Assembly: GCA_947683425.1 (NCBI GenBank)
Contig: CANTUQ010000119.1
Span: forward strand, 2,541,001-2,605,000
DNA from: Excoecaria cochinchinensis
Lineage: Eukaryota; Streptophyta; Magnoliopsida; Malpighiales; Euphorbiaceae
Direction: 5' to 3'
DNA: 64,000 nt
Shown: in pieces, positions 11,374-22,269 of the stretch
How the letters are laid out: the number at the start of each line of letters is the position of its first letter
Numbering within the stretch: the stretch's first letter is position 1
Translations under genes and position numbers: made by a program
Notes under the pieces: generated by a model
Databases searched by the model: none
Seen by the model: the letters and a program-made list of their open reading frames with translations, nothing else
What the model was told of the DNA's origin: nothing

Positions 11374-12728
11374 AAATGTGATTACTCTACTTTTAGGTAC
11401 TGAATTACTCTACTTTTAGGTACTGATGCGATACCCGTTATCTGCATCTTTGAGTTGCAGGCAAGGCTATAATAATTCTGTTAATAATCAGATAATGTGA
11501 ATCTTATGTTATAAACTTATGGATATAAATGTGATGTGCATGCAAATATTAAGCAACATGGTGAATTTAGATGTGATTGTTCTGAAATGCCATGTTCACT
11601 GAATATATGATTATGTTGAATTTTAGGCATGATAGTTAATATGTAACTCTTATTGTTTATATTATGCCATGTATATATATGTATATTGTGTATTGTTTTC
11701 CCCACTAAGCGTTATTGCTTAGCATGGGTTTTCTAATCCGTGTAAGTTCTGAAGCGAAGTGATCCGAACGATGGTCCCGCATTGGCAAAGGTCCACACTA
11801 GGATAACTAATAGTGCAGGTTTTGGGTGATTTTGTACAATGTAATGTGGGCATGTAAATATTCATTTTTGAAATACATAATGTATTTGATATAATAACTA
11901 ACTAATAGATACATAGGTATGTATGTGTGTGTGTTCAGGCATATGAATAGTATGAGTAGTCCGCTGCATGAGAATGGATTGTAAGAAAGAAATTTAATTG
12001 TATAGGTTTTCTGCATGTGTATAGACAATGTAAATGCATGAGACTGTTTGGGTGGCGAATGTTCTCGACTGTCTTAGCTGAGCTAAACGAATGGTCGGGA
12101 AAGGGCATTACATATATTCGTGGATAAATAGGCATGCCTATAAGGGATAGTGATTGCAGCTACTAGTGTTGAAGCCCAAATGGTGTCTAGTATTTGAAAC
12201 CTATTCTGTGTCTAGTGAATTGAGATTATTATGTCTCTAGTGTTTGCTACTGTTACTCAGTATCTAGTATTTGGTACTCTTATGGTATCTAGTGTTCCTA
12301 TTATCCATTGCTATTATTGATTCAGGCAAAATAAGTACTTTATAATTTAATGAAGTGAATATTATTAATTGACAGTTATATTTTATGCATGCTTTATTTT
12401 ATTTTGTACATTTCGACTTCGTTTAGAAGATAGCTTACTTGTTTATATCCCCACTGAGCCATCACTCAGCACGGGAGTTTTTCCTATGTAGGTAGTATAT
12501 GTAGGATGGAGAAGGTGTCTTTTTGAAGTTCACATCTGCAGGCCACTAGGGAGGATTCTTTTCGGTGTAGTATTTTGGATATGTATAGTTAAAATGATAT
12601 AATGTTTTGTAAAGCTTTATAAGTAAGATGTAATGATATGATGGAATTTTGTAATGTAAATGAAGTGTAATTTTTTTTATTTTTATCTTCTAAAAAGTAT
12701 GCAATGTAATTGAGTATTATAGTAACGT

Positions 12729-12752
12729 TATATGTGTGTGTGTGTGTGTGTG
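12729..12752 (+). repeat. (TG)n microsatellite
   Basis: About eleven TG units in the 5' LTR of C; the 3' LTR has (TA)n at the same place (19525-19566), so the locus mutated from one dinucleotide class to the other after insertion. Confidence 0.9.
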
Positions 12753-12919
12753 TATTTCATATAAGTAATAGTACGGTTAAGTGATGTTATTAATTGGTTA
12801 AGTATGGTAAATTGATATGACTTAATTAAATGATTAATGATTAGTAATATAAGATAACTATGATTAGATCATGTAACACCCTCATATTCTTCTTGCGGGT
12901 GTAAAGGTGTTACATTTAG

Positions 12920-12931
12920 TGTTATCAGAGC
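12920..12931 (+). other. Primer-binding site, element C
   Basis: TGTTATCAGAGC, one mismatch from the Met-tRNA primer site, five bases after the LTR end. Confidence 0.85.
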
Positions 12932-13040
12932 ATAGGTTTAGGTAGTTCTGAACTATAAGAATATTAATGAATAGATTTGATAAATGTGTCTGTTTAGAGT
13001 TGTGGCCTTAATACAGATGTTGTTCTTTTTATTTTGTAGA

Positions 13041-14230
13041 ATGAGTATGGAATTGGATCCTAGTGAATATGTAGGTGAAACAACTAGAAGTGTAAACCCA
13101 GCTTATGTTAACCCACCTGCACCTAAGTAACCACCAGCAAGGAACTCGAATCCTGTTCTAGAAAACCAAGTGTTAGTATATGGATGCAAATGATAGATAG
13201 ATTGACTACACCAAAAGATCCTTCAGATCTAATTAGAAAGTGAAGAGCAGAGGAATTTAGAGGTACTACTATGGATGAATCTGACATGGCATAATTCTGG
13301 TTGGAAAGGACAGATAGAATATTGCAAGAAATTAATTGTGCACAAGAATAGTGGGTGTCTTGTTCAGTGTCGTTATTATAAGGTTCAGCTTACAACTGGT
13401 GGAAGTTAATACTTAAGAATATGCAGTAACTTGTTGAATTGAATTGGAACTTCTTTGTCCAGGAGTTTGAAAAGAAATATGTTACTAAAACTTATAGGGA
13501 AGCTAAATGGAAAGAGTTTGTATGTCTTAAACAAGAAAATTTGACTATGACAGATTAGGAGAAAGAATTTAGCCGACTTAGCATGTATATACCTGATGCA
13601 TTGATGACTGAGGAGTTTAAATGTAGGCAATTTGAGGATGGTTTAAATGAAGTAATTAAGGGATTGTTAGCAGAAATTACATCCATACATCCTGTGAATT
13701 ACTATCAGCTGGTATTAGCTGCACTGAAGGTAGAGAAATCTAAATTAGTCCAGCAAAGGAAGGAACAAAAGAGGAAATCACATGATAGTGGGATGGGGTA
13801 TGGTAGTAGTAAGAAAATTCATAAGGCTCAGGGTAAGCAAGATACGCATAGTGTAGGTCAAAAGTTAGTGAATTGTGAAAAGTTAGGCAAGATGACATTA
13901 GCTTCTGAAGCTGTTGTGCCAGCACCATCGAGTAGGGGTAGTGCCCTATTGCCATGTGAATATTATGGAAAAACTCATTAGGGTGTGTGTAGGAAGCTCA
14001 CAGGGGCTTATTTTAAGTGTGGTAGTACTGATCATTTAATGGCTAAGTGTCCTCAAGTTCAGGAAAATTTGACTTCTCAAATAAGAAAAGAACAAGTAAC
14101 TGTCTTAGGAGTAGATAGGAGAGGAAGAAATAGAAAGCGGAGCAGCGTTATGGCATTGTATCTGAAACAGTAGAAAGACCTATAGTGCCTATAGACCTAG
14201 CTAGGGTATATGCCGTGATTGCAAAAGAGG
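13041..14230 (+). pseudogene. gag: Ty3/gypsy gag, element C, multiply broken
   Basis: Start ATG at 13041 gives MSMELDPSEYVGETTRSVN, aligned with MESDPSENVRETTGSVS of element B. A TAA at 13128 and further stops and frameshifts break the capsid part; open stretches 13583-13981 and 13985-14173 keep CRQFEDGLNEVIKG, VNYYQLVLAALKVEKSKL and the zinc knuckle CGSTDHLMAKC preceded by CRKLTGAYFK. After the gag C-terminal tail the sequence passes within about 150 bp to a polypurine tract and the 3' LTR. Protease, reverse transcriptase, RNase H and integrase are all absent. Element B ends gag at the same point, which suggests a gag-only parent, not two separate deletions. Confidence 0.9.
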
Positions 14231-14369
14231 ATAAGGATGATCAAGAGATTTTGCCTGGTATATTTTATAGTTATTATTTAAATTTGATTTGCTTTATATA
14301 TATGCATAGTATTTTGAATGAAAAGAGATAGAGCACGTGTTAAAGGGAATTTCAAGGACAAAATTCTTT

Positions 14370-14383
14370 AAAGGGGAGAGAAA
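14370..14383 (+). other. Polypurine tract, element C
   Basis: AAAGGGGAGAGAAA directly before 3' LTR TGTAAGGCCC. Plus-strand DNA synthesis would prime here. Confidence 0.85.
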
Positions 14384-16639
14384 TGTAAGGCCCTGAAATA
14401 AACCTTAGTAGTAATTTGTTTAATTAGGATATTTAAACAATTAGTTTACATAATTATTATGAGGATTAAATTGAATAAGAGAAGTTTTATTATATTAAAT
14501 TGAATTAAATGGAAGTTTAAGGGATTTAATAGGAAATTGACTAAAGTATATATAAGTGGCACGCAAAATATGGAATCAACAGCTAACATAATAGGTTGGC
14601 CACCATTTGAAGCTAATCTCGGTGGTAATTGCATAGAATTCACCTGGAAATTCTTTCCTTTTTCCTCTAAAAGCCATGAGAAATTAAACTAGGAAATTGA
14701 TGGAGATTATGCATGCAAATTAATTTATATAATTCAAGTTCAGAGAGGTCAGTTCTAACTCCTCAATTTTTCATCTTAATCTTCATACTCTAGTTTAATT
14801 TGATAAATTTTGGGAGTTAATAGAGAGTTTTGTATGAATAAACTAATTGAAGAGGATAACAAGAAAAAGAAAGGAAAAGAAAAGCTTAAGGAAGGAAGAA
14901 TTAACCTCAATAGGTTTGGGATTTATATGTTTTATGCATATTTATTGGATGGAATATCATTTAATGTGTATATGGATATATCATGTTAATTTGAGTTGAG
15001 TTCTGACAATATTTATGGTGGATGTTCTTGATTTCGGTAGATAGAAATTCTAGGGGAAATTTTGTCCGACATCAGTCTGACCTTTAGTGATTGTTTTGAT
15101 TATAAGTTGAGTTATATAGCTCTAAATTGCATGATTCTTATCGTGTTTCAAATTTAAGACATATTTCTAAATTTTTGACAAATAGCTGTGAGATAATTCT
15201 AGCATTAAGATTATTTAAATTGAGCCTGAAATTTACTTAGGGATTCTGCCACCCCAATGGGAGTAGTTCATATTGTTTAGATCATATCTAGAGTTATAGT
15301 GATGTAAATGACCTAATATTTATGCCATTAGAAATCTAACATTCTAGGAAACAATTGTTAAGAAGACTACTTTGACTTCAAATGTCTTTTCCTAGCTTAT
15401 TTTTGGCTTACAAAGTGACTAAAGTCTACCCAAGTGCAGACTTGGTACCGAGTACGCACAGTTGTGCCGACTTGGCACCATTGGGTTTTGTCCCAAGTTG
15501 GCACAGCAACACACTGTCATGAGTCATGACATGGGGCATGACTTATGACAGTTCCCAACTCCCTTTTTACTTCTCTTTTGTCCCACCTACATGCAATTCT
15601 TCACTTATTGCTTTTATTCAAGCAACATTTCACTTGTTAAATGTTTTAATATGTCATAAAGGTATTAAGTGGTCAAGTGGGCATCTTTAGAATTTTGTAA
15701 CGGTTTGAAATAATTATAATTACAATATTAAATATATTATATTTGTATTATGCATATTTAAATGGAATATGTGAAAATAAATAAAAAGTTAACAAAATAT
15801 ACACTACAAGAAATTATGCAAATAGCAACGGAAAATTAGCAACGGAATAAAAATAGCAACAGAAATCAAATAGCAACGAAAAACAAAATTCGTTGCTAAA
15901 ACTGGTTGAAATTTTTGATTTAGCAACAAAATGAAAAATGGTGAAATTCCATTGCTAAATAATGAGGGAAATTTTAGCGCCAAAAAATAGAAACAGAAAT
16001 TAGCAACAAAATGTCAATATCGTTGCTAAATATGGCGCCAGTAACTGGCGAAAATTTTTTGAACGAACTTTAGGAACGAAAATTAAATTCCGATGCTAAT
16101 TTTAAAACGGCTAGCAACAAAAAATAAATTATATTGCCAAAATTTATTCCGTTGCTAATTTAGCAACGGAATTGGTGTTCCATTTAATTTAGCAATGGAA
16201 TTGGAATTCCGTTGCTAAATTAGCAATGGAATTGGATTTCCATTGCTACTTTAGCAACCGCATTAATTTCCGTTGCTATTTCAATTGGTAATTTATAATT
16301 TGCCCTGGGTATAAATTATTCTTTTTAGCAACGAAATTCAATTAGCAACAGAATTGGAATTATGTTGCTAATTTAGCAATAGAATTGGAATTCCGTTGCT
16401 ATTCTGACAACTGAATTATTTTAAGGTGCTAATTTAGCAACGGAAATGAAATTCCATTGCTAAATAATGCACCTTAAAATAATTCAGTTGTCAGAATAGC
16501 AACGGAATTTGAATTCCGTTGCTAAATAATTTTCGTTGCTAAATTAGCAATAGAATTGGATTTCCATTGCTACTTTAGCAACTGCATTAATTTCCGTTGC
16601 TATTTCGGTTGGTAATTTATAATTTGCCCTCGGTATAAA

Positions 16640-16699
16640 TTATTCTTTTTCTTCAATTTATCCCGTCTTCTTCTCTTCTTCCTCGTCACACAGCCGCTC

Positions 16700-16736
<37 letters not shown>

Positions 16737-17210
16737 ACATTCACTCCTCCGAACTTCCCCTGCACAAGTTGTTTCGAAGGTTAGATTTTAATTTTTTTGT
16801 TTAGCTATTTTTGTTTACTTAAGGTGATTCTGGTTTCTCGTTCTTTTCATATCTCGTTCTTGTTGCTTTTATGTCTCCACAAAACCAAATGTTATCACCA
16901 TCTCTCTCTCATGCCCCTCAGCTCTCTCCTTCTTACTGATCGGACTAGGGCACTATGGAATTGGCGATGTCAGGTAAGTGAGAAATTGAAAAAAACCTTC
17001 TGTTAATTTGTTAATTTGTTAACTATTTTTCCAATTTCTAATCAGTCCCCTGTTTTGAGTTTGGGTTTGTGACGAAATTATTGTTTCGAATTTTGTTTGC
17101 TTTTAATTTTTCTTTTGTTTTCTTTAATTAATTTGCTGTGGAACAATTATCAATTGACTCAATTAGCTAAATTCAAATAAAAATTTGGTGGAGTTGTTTT
17201 TATGCATCTG
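16640..17210 (+). other. Leader-like interior of the CACTA element
   Basis: CT-rich stretch (16645-16735, including a CT microsatellite) followed by T-rich, intron-like sequence with an AGGTAAGT-like donor near 16972. It looks like a 5' UTR and first intron, either of the transposon's lost gene or of a captured host gene. No protein match can be supported. Confidence 0.3.
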
Positions 17211-17645
17211 TTCAAGTCGTGATTCTCGGTCCGAGTCATGCTATTCTCTTTTTCTCTTTCTATCTTCTTGCTTTGTTCTTCTGGTGACCGACTCATGATT
17301 CTATATTCGAGTCGTCCTATTCTCTTTTTCTCTTTTTCTCTTTCTCTCTTCTTGCTTTGTTCTTCTAGTGACCGACTCATGATTCTGTTTCCGAGTCATA
17401 CTATGCTCTTTGTCTCTTTCTCTCTTCTTGCTTTGTCCTTCTGTTGACCGACTCGTGATTCTAAGTTCGAGTCGTGCTATGCTTATCGAGTCGTGCTATT
17501 CTCTTTTTCTCTTTCTCTCTTCTTACTTTGTTCTTCTGGTGACCAACTCGTGATTCTATGTTCGAGTCGTGCTATGCTTACCGAGTCGTGCTTTGCTTCA
17601 CGAATCGTGCATTTCTTTCTTCTATACTGCACCTCTTCACGAGTC
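17210..17645 (+). repeat. Degenerate tandem repeat with GAGTCGTG words inside the CACTA element
   Basis: At least four units, 76-95 bp apart (ACCGACTCATGATTC at 17287, 17371, 17447; ACCAACTCGTGATTC at 17542), separated by TTCTCTTTTTCTC tracts. The CGAGTCGTG words are those of the LTR cassettes of A, C and B. Downstream (about 17715-17760) comes a CATAACTTTTGCTATGGG..TCCAATTG stretch recalling LTR blocks. Confidence 0.65.
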
Positions 17646-19522
17646 GTGCATTAAATAATAAACCAATTAAGCAGCTATCACTTTTTTTTTCTTATTTTGT
17701 GAGTGTCTTGCATTTTTGGCCATAACTTTTGCTATGGGTGTCCAATTGCCTATTATAATATGTTTTCGAAAAGATCGTTTTGAGCCGATTGCATATTTTA
17801 TTAGTTCTTGTGTGTAGTTTGCTCATAGGAAGTGCATTCAAAAATGGTGCAACAAAAAGGGTGATATAATATGTGAAATCTGCAACCAGGTAAGGATCAT
17901 TTAATCACCATTTTTATATAAGAAATGAATTGTACATTCAACGAGTGATGTGCACCTTTTAATCAATGTGTTCATTCTAGCAGACAGTGTATAGTGCTCT
18001 ATGTATTTGATACTTCAAATGGAAATTAACATACCTCTCATCAGCAACTAAAGAATGAGATGAGAAGCAAGGGCAACAACTCTTAGCAGCTAGAACTACA
18101 TAGTTGATATTTGTAATATTTAGGTATTGATACTGATTTTATGTTGTGTTTCTATTGGTTTTGATGGATTCTTACTTTATAGTAGAATATGTATTAAGAA
18201 TTTTTAGTGTCGTACATTTATACTATTGCAAGTAAATTGCATTATAAATTTGGATTATATTTATTTTGTGACCAATAAAATTAAATTTAATTAAAATCTT
18301 ATGCCACCAATAAAATTTAATAATTTCTATGGCTAAAATTCGCAGTGGAATCTATTTTTACATTGCTAAATTTAGCAATGGAATTGCAATTTTCGTTGCT
18401 AATTTTAGCAATGGAATAGTAATACCATTGCCAAATTTAGCAACGGAAACTACAATTCCGTTGCTAATTTAGCAACGGAAATTATAACTCCGTTGCTAAA
18501 TTTAGCAATGGAAACTATAATTCCATTGCTAATTTAGCAACGAAAAATGCAATTCCGTTGTTAAATTTAGCAACAGAAACTTTTCGTTGCTAAAATTGAC
18601 CAATTCACCAAAATTTTAGTTGGTTGAATTTAGCAACGGAATTCTTTTTCCATTGCTAAATTTAGCAACAAAATTTCATTTCCATTGCTAAAAATTGGCA
18701 ACTGCAAGTTTAGCAACCAAAAGTTTCGTTGCTAATTTTCGTTGCTATTTTTGATTAGCAATGGAAAAAGTCAAATTTTTGTTGCTAAATTGTAATTTTC
18801 TTGTAGTGAATGATGTTATTTATGGAATAAGCATGGAAATATAATAAAACATATGTAGTGTATATATGAATTAATGTTTAAAATTTATTTCTATATGCTT
18901 GAATTATTTAGAGTCATGGACAAATAGGCATACCTAAAAGGGATAATGATTGCAGCTACTAGTTTTGACACCCAAATGATGTCTAGTGTTTGATACTTGT
19001 TGGGTATCTAGTAAATTGAGACTATTATGCCTCTAGTGTTTGACGTTGTTACTCAATATCTAGTGTTTGGTACCATTATGGCATCTAGTGTTCCCGTTCT
19101 CCATCACTATTATTGATTCAGGCAAAATAAATACTTTACAATTTCATGAAGTGAATATTATTAATTGCCTATTATACTTTATGCATGCATTATTTTATTT
19201 TGCATATTTAGAATTTATTTAGAAGTCAGTTTACTTATTTATGTCCCCTCTGATCCATCGCTCAGCATGAGTGTTTTCCCCGTGTAGGTAGTAAAGGGTA
19301 GGATCGAGAAGGTCTCTTTTTGAAGTTCAAATCTGGAGGCCACTAAGGAGGATTCTTTTTTGTATAGTATTTTGGCTATCTTAAGTTAAAATGATATAAT
19401 GTTTTTTAAAGCTTTATAAGCAAGATGTAATGATATGATGGAATTTTGTAGTGTAAATGAAGTGTAATTTTTTTTGGGTATCTTCTAAACAGTATGTAAT
19501 GTAATTGAGTATTATAGTAATG

Positions 19523-19524
<2 letters not shown>

Positions 19525-19568
<44 letters not shown>

Positions 19569-19792
19569 CATATAAGTAATAGTATGGTTAAGTGATGTTA
19601 TTAATTGGTTAAGTATGGTAAATTAATATGACTTAATTAAATGATTAACAATTAGTAATATAAGATAACCATGATTTGCTCATGTAATGCCCTCATATTC
19701 TTCTTACGGGTATGAGGGTGTTACAGGCATTCTTATCTATCCACGACTATGCATGATTCAGGCATAGGGTATCGACTTTACTCAATAATTCA

Positions 19793-19858
<66 letters not shown>

Positions 19859-20176
19859 ATTGAATCATTACACATTTTATTATAATCATGTATCAATTAT
19901 ACAATTAGATAAATACGCAAGAGCCTCAACTACAAGCATGCATTCCTTATATACGTTTAATTTAATTAGCATATATCACGTCAATTATTGACCCATATTT
20001 ATGCATATAACCATTTTACATAGTCAATGTAGCACACCATGTCATTTTCGGTTATTATCGATACCTTAATGTTAAATATATCCTTAAATATTTCACTAAT
20101 TTATTTATGTTCATAACTCTAATCACATATATTTTCATGTAGCATACATTCATATACTCATTTCATAATGTTAGAC

Positions 20177-20221
<45 letters not shown>
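19525..20221 (+). repeat. Tandem duplication unit 1, spanning the right insertion junction of C
   Basis: From the (TA)n at 19525 through 20220 the sequence recurs at an offset of 654 bp (TTCATATAAG at 19567 and 20221). The unit includes the last 159 bp of the C 3' LTR, TSD GGCAT and about 450 bp of host LTR E. Only about a dozen single-base differences plus (TA)n length changes separate the copies. Confidence 0.93.
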
Positions 20222-20222
<1 letters not shown>

Positions 20223-20446
20223 CATATAAGTAATAGTATGGTTAAGTGATGTTATTAATTGGTTAAGTATGGTAAATTAATATGACTTAATTAAATGATT
20301 AACAATTAGTAATATAAGATAACCATGATTTGCTCATGTAATGCCCTCATATTCTTCTTACGGGTATAAGGGTGTTACAGGCATTCTTATCTATCCACGA
20401 CTATGCATGATTCAGGCATAGGGTATCGACTTTACTCAATAATTCA

Positions 20447-20482
<36 letters not shown>

Positions 20483-20804
20483 ATTGAATCATTACACATT
20501 TTATTATAATCATGTATCAATTATACAATTAGATAAATATGCAAGAGCCTCAACTACAAGCATGCATTCCTTATATACGTTTAATTTATTTAGCATATAT
20601 CACGTCAATTTTTGACCCATATTTATGCATATAACCATTTTACATAGTCAATGTAGCACACCATATCATTTTCGGTTATTATCGATACCTTAATGTTAAA
20701 TATATCCTTAAATATTTCACTAATTTATTTATGCTCATAACTCTAATCACATATATTTTCAAGTAGCATACATTCATATACTCATTTCATAATGTTAGAC
20801 ATGT
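20222..20804 (+). repeat. Tandem duplication unit 2
   Basis: Second copy of the C/E junction: LTR end TTACA at 20375-20379, TSD copy GGCAT at 20380-20384, then E flank to GTTAGACATG. It ends where E continues into unique sequence. Flanking and internal (TA)n tracts suggest slippage or unequal exchange at the microsatellite. Confidence 0.93.
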
Positions 20805-21537
20805 GTTGGGCGAGTTTTGGGAACTTCTGATGAAGTTTGGGTTCAATTCGAGAAGAAAAATGCACAAAATAGGCTGCAAATTGAGGTGACACGGTGAGAA
20901 GACAAAAATGGGTACAAAAGTGGCAAAATGCTTTTACACGGCGAGCAGGAATCCCTTCCAGTTATGTAAACCCATTATGCCCCACTGTGCATAGGGTAGA
21001 TTCCAGGTCCGATTTTGCATAGGGTTTTACACTTAGCTAAATGCATTTCTAGGCAAAACTTCCTTCTATAAATTTGTTACCCTATGTCATAAGTTTCCAA
21101 TGGTGCAACAATATCCTAATTTAAAAATAAAAAATGGGAGATATGCCATTGAGAACACCAACTGCTCCCAATGGCTTGGTAGAATTAGGTTTACAACTTC
21201 AAGGCTAAATTTAAGCAATCTACAGGCCAAATCAGCTTACGATTCTTATAAAATTTATAGGCATATATTTTAAGGTCATTTTTCGACTAGAACCACCTTA
21301 ATTGGAGGTCTATAGCTCAAACTATGGCCTAAAAATTAAAGCAGGGTAAAGTGAGTCCTAAGATAGTTTTTCACCGACAACCTTCTCATGCACAAGTTGT
21401 CACTTCTCATGCAAAATCTCATCAATTCCACATTATATCAACATAAAAACATCCAATTAAACTCATATCATGCATCAAATACATATATGTATGAAATTAG
21501 ATAGTTTCCAAACATCTTTGTGCTCAAACTCTCCCCT

Positions 21538-21597
21538 CTATGCGTCCTTTGCTCCCACTTCCTCTTTTCCTTTGCTTAATCCAATTCCCTCAGCCAT
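21538..21597 (-). CDS. LTR mini-ORF of E (MAEGIGLSKGKEEVGAKDA, stop)
   Basis: Complete ATG-to-TAG frame of 19 codons on the minus strand, about 100 nt after donor GTAAGT (21694). Contains SKGKEEVGA, matching KGKEKVGAE of B. It is one of two LTRs (with B) in which an in-frame ATG lies inside the mini-exon. Followed by ATGTTTGGAAAC, equivalent to the GTTTGG exon border of A and F. Confidence 0.4.
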   Translation of the reverse strand: MAEGIGLSKGKEEVGAKDA

Positions 21598-22021
21598 ATG
21601 CATCAAAAATCCACAACAATCACTTCCTCAACACATAATTTATATGCTTTATCGATTCGAAGAGGAATAAATGAAAAAGAAGACTATAACTTACCTATTT
21701 TCCATACAATTTTGCACCAAATTAAGCTTCCTTGTATAAAACCATTAAGTAAGCATTTTGGTGTAGGGAGATTAGCGTGGAAAGGAAATGGAAATTTTGA
21801 ATTCCTTTTTCCCATTTCCAGCCGTCCCTAATGGCTTTATATGGCCATTATCTTTACATTCTTCTAGAAATACATGTGTTAAGATTTAATTGATTACTTT
21901 TGATCAATTTCCATATCATCCTTACACTTCCTTCTATTCATACATTGACCTTATAATTAGTTCATGTTCTTATATTGACTCACCATACTAATCCATTTAT
22001 ACATGTGTGCCATAATTTAAT

Positions 22022-22269
22022 TGTAGATACTAGATCCTGAGGCAGTCCAGATAAGAGTTACCCGATGAAGATATCGGTACCCATTTTTAGGCAAAAAGAC
22101 GGAGGTTATAGATTTTTGCCCTTTGAATTCACAAAGATTAAAGGGTTTCAGCGATAGGAAGTTTCTGTGCGTTGAAAGGAGCATTTTAGTTAAAATTTTG
22201 GTTTAGGTGTTGACCGATGGGTAGCCCGTCGGTTAAGGGGGTGACCTCGCTCGCTCCGAGCGACGGCTG
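22022..22269 (+). mobile_element. Solo Tat/Ogre-like LTR J, segment 1
   Basis: Starts TGTAGATACTAGATCCTG, aligned with TGTAGACACTGGGTTCTG of LTR K (56269). Left flank TTAAT (22017-22021) pairs with CTAAT after 36250 as a one-mismatch TSD. The segment ends in a GC-rich GCTCGCTCCGAGCGACGG stretch where element B inserted. Confidence 0.8.

Larger units (their letters stand above)
9613..12112 (+). mobile_element. Solo LTR D (2500 bp) with perfect 5-bp TSD
   Basis: Starts TGTAATGGCCCG, ends GGGCATTACA, flanked by TATAT at 9608-9612 and 12113-12117. Contains TATA AATATAAATGG near 9899, donor AG/GTAAGG at 10078, mini-exon 10193-10246, cassette 10735-10920, palindrome 11207-11220, hairpin beads 11251-11373 and stem-loop 11706-11721. 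It landed about a dozen bases upstream of the AGGCATGCCT palindrome of host LTR C. Confidence 0.95.
8129..12914 (+). mobile_element. 5' LTR of gag-only element C, interrupted by solo LTR D
   Basis: Starts TATAAGGCCCC (TG mutated to TA; 3' LTR has TGTAAGGCCC) and ends GTGTTACA at 12914. About 2281 bp without D and its TSD. TATA-type TATATATAAGTGG near 8264, donor AAG/GTCAGT at 8465, acceptor near 8563, KGKEK mini-exon, cassette at about 9130-9275, palindrome 12128-12141, hairpin CTGAG-ccatca-CTCAG 12454-12469. TSD GGCAT at 8124-8128 and 19726-19730 defines element C (8129-19725). Confidence 0.92.
15802..18808. mobile_element. Non-autonomous CACTA (En/Spm) transposon, 3007 bp
   Basis: Terminal inverted repeats CACTACAAGAAATT at 15802 and AATTTTCTTGTAGTG ending at 18808. 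The 5' LTR of C is uninterrupted at the equivalent place (AACAAAATGATGTT), which shows the insertion point; the right flank begins AAT, consistent with a 3-bp TSD, though three extra bases (ATA) sit on the left. Subterminal zones (15830-16640 and 18320-18790) are dense arrays of TTAGCAACGGAA and TTCCGTTGCTAA in both orientations, the transposase-binding type of structure. The centre has no transposase reading frame. Confidence 0.93.
14384..19725 (+). mobile_element. 3' LTR of element C, interrupted by a CACTA element
   Basis: Starts TGTAAGGCCC, ends GTGTTACA at 19725, followed by TSD GGCAT. About 2.33 kb without the CACTA insert, near-colinear with the 5' LTR (TATA near 14547, KGKEK frame from 14852, cassette near 15440-15560, hairpin 19250-19265). 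Its last 159 bp plus flanking E sequence are duplicated downstream. Confidence 0.92.
19731..22021 (-). mobile_element. LTR E, segment 2 (middle part)
   Basis: Minus-oriented LTR between C and J, including the duplicated stretch. It holds a TATA CTTTATAT (minus TATATAAAG) near 21836-21843, a donor GTAAGT at 21694, and the KGKEEV mini-exon. A CpG-bearing segment near 20910-20960 (CACGGTGAG, CACGGCGAG) is at the cassette position. Confidence 0.85.

Noticed and set aside
16000..16600. CRISPR-like regularly repeated 12-mers (TTAGCAACGGAA)
   Set aside because: Spacing irregular, both orientations, bounded by CACTA termini; these are subterminal transposase-type repeats in a plant genome.
19749..20615. 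Two near-identical short frames
   Set aside because: They run through the (TA)n and are identical because of the tandem duplication, not because of a gene pair.
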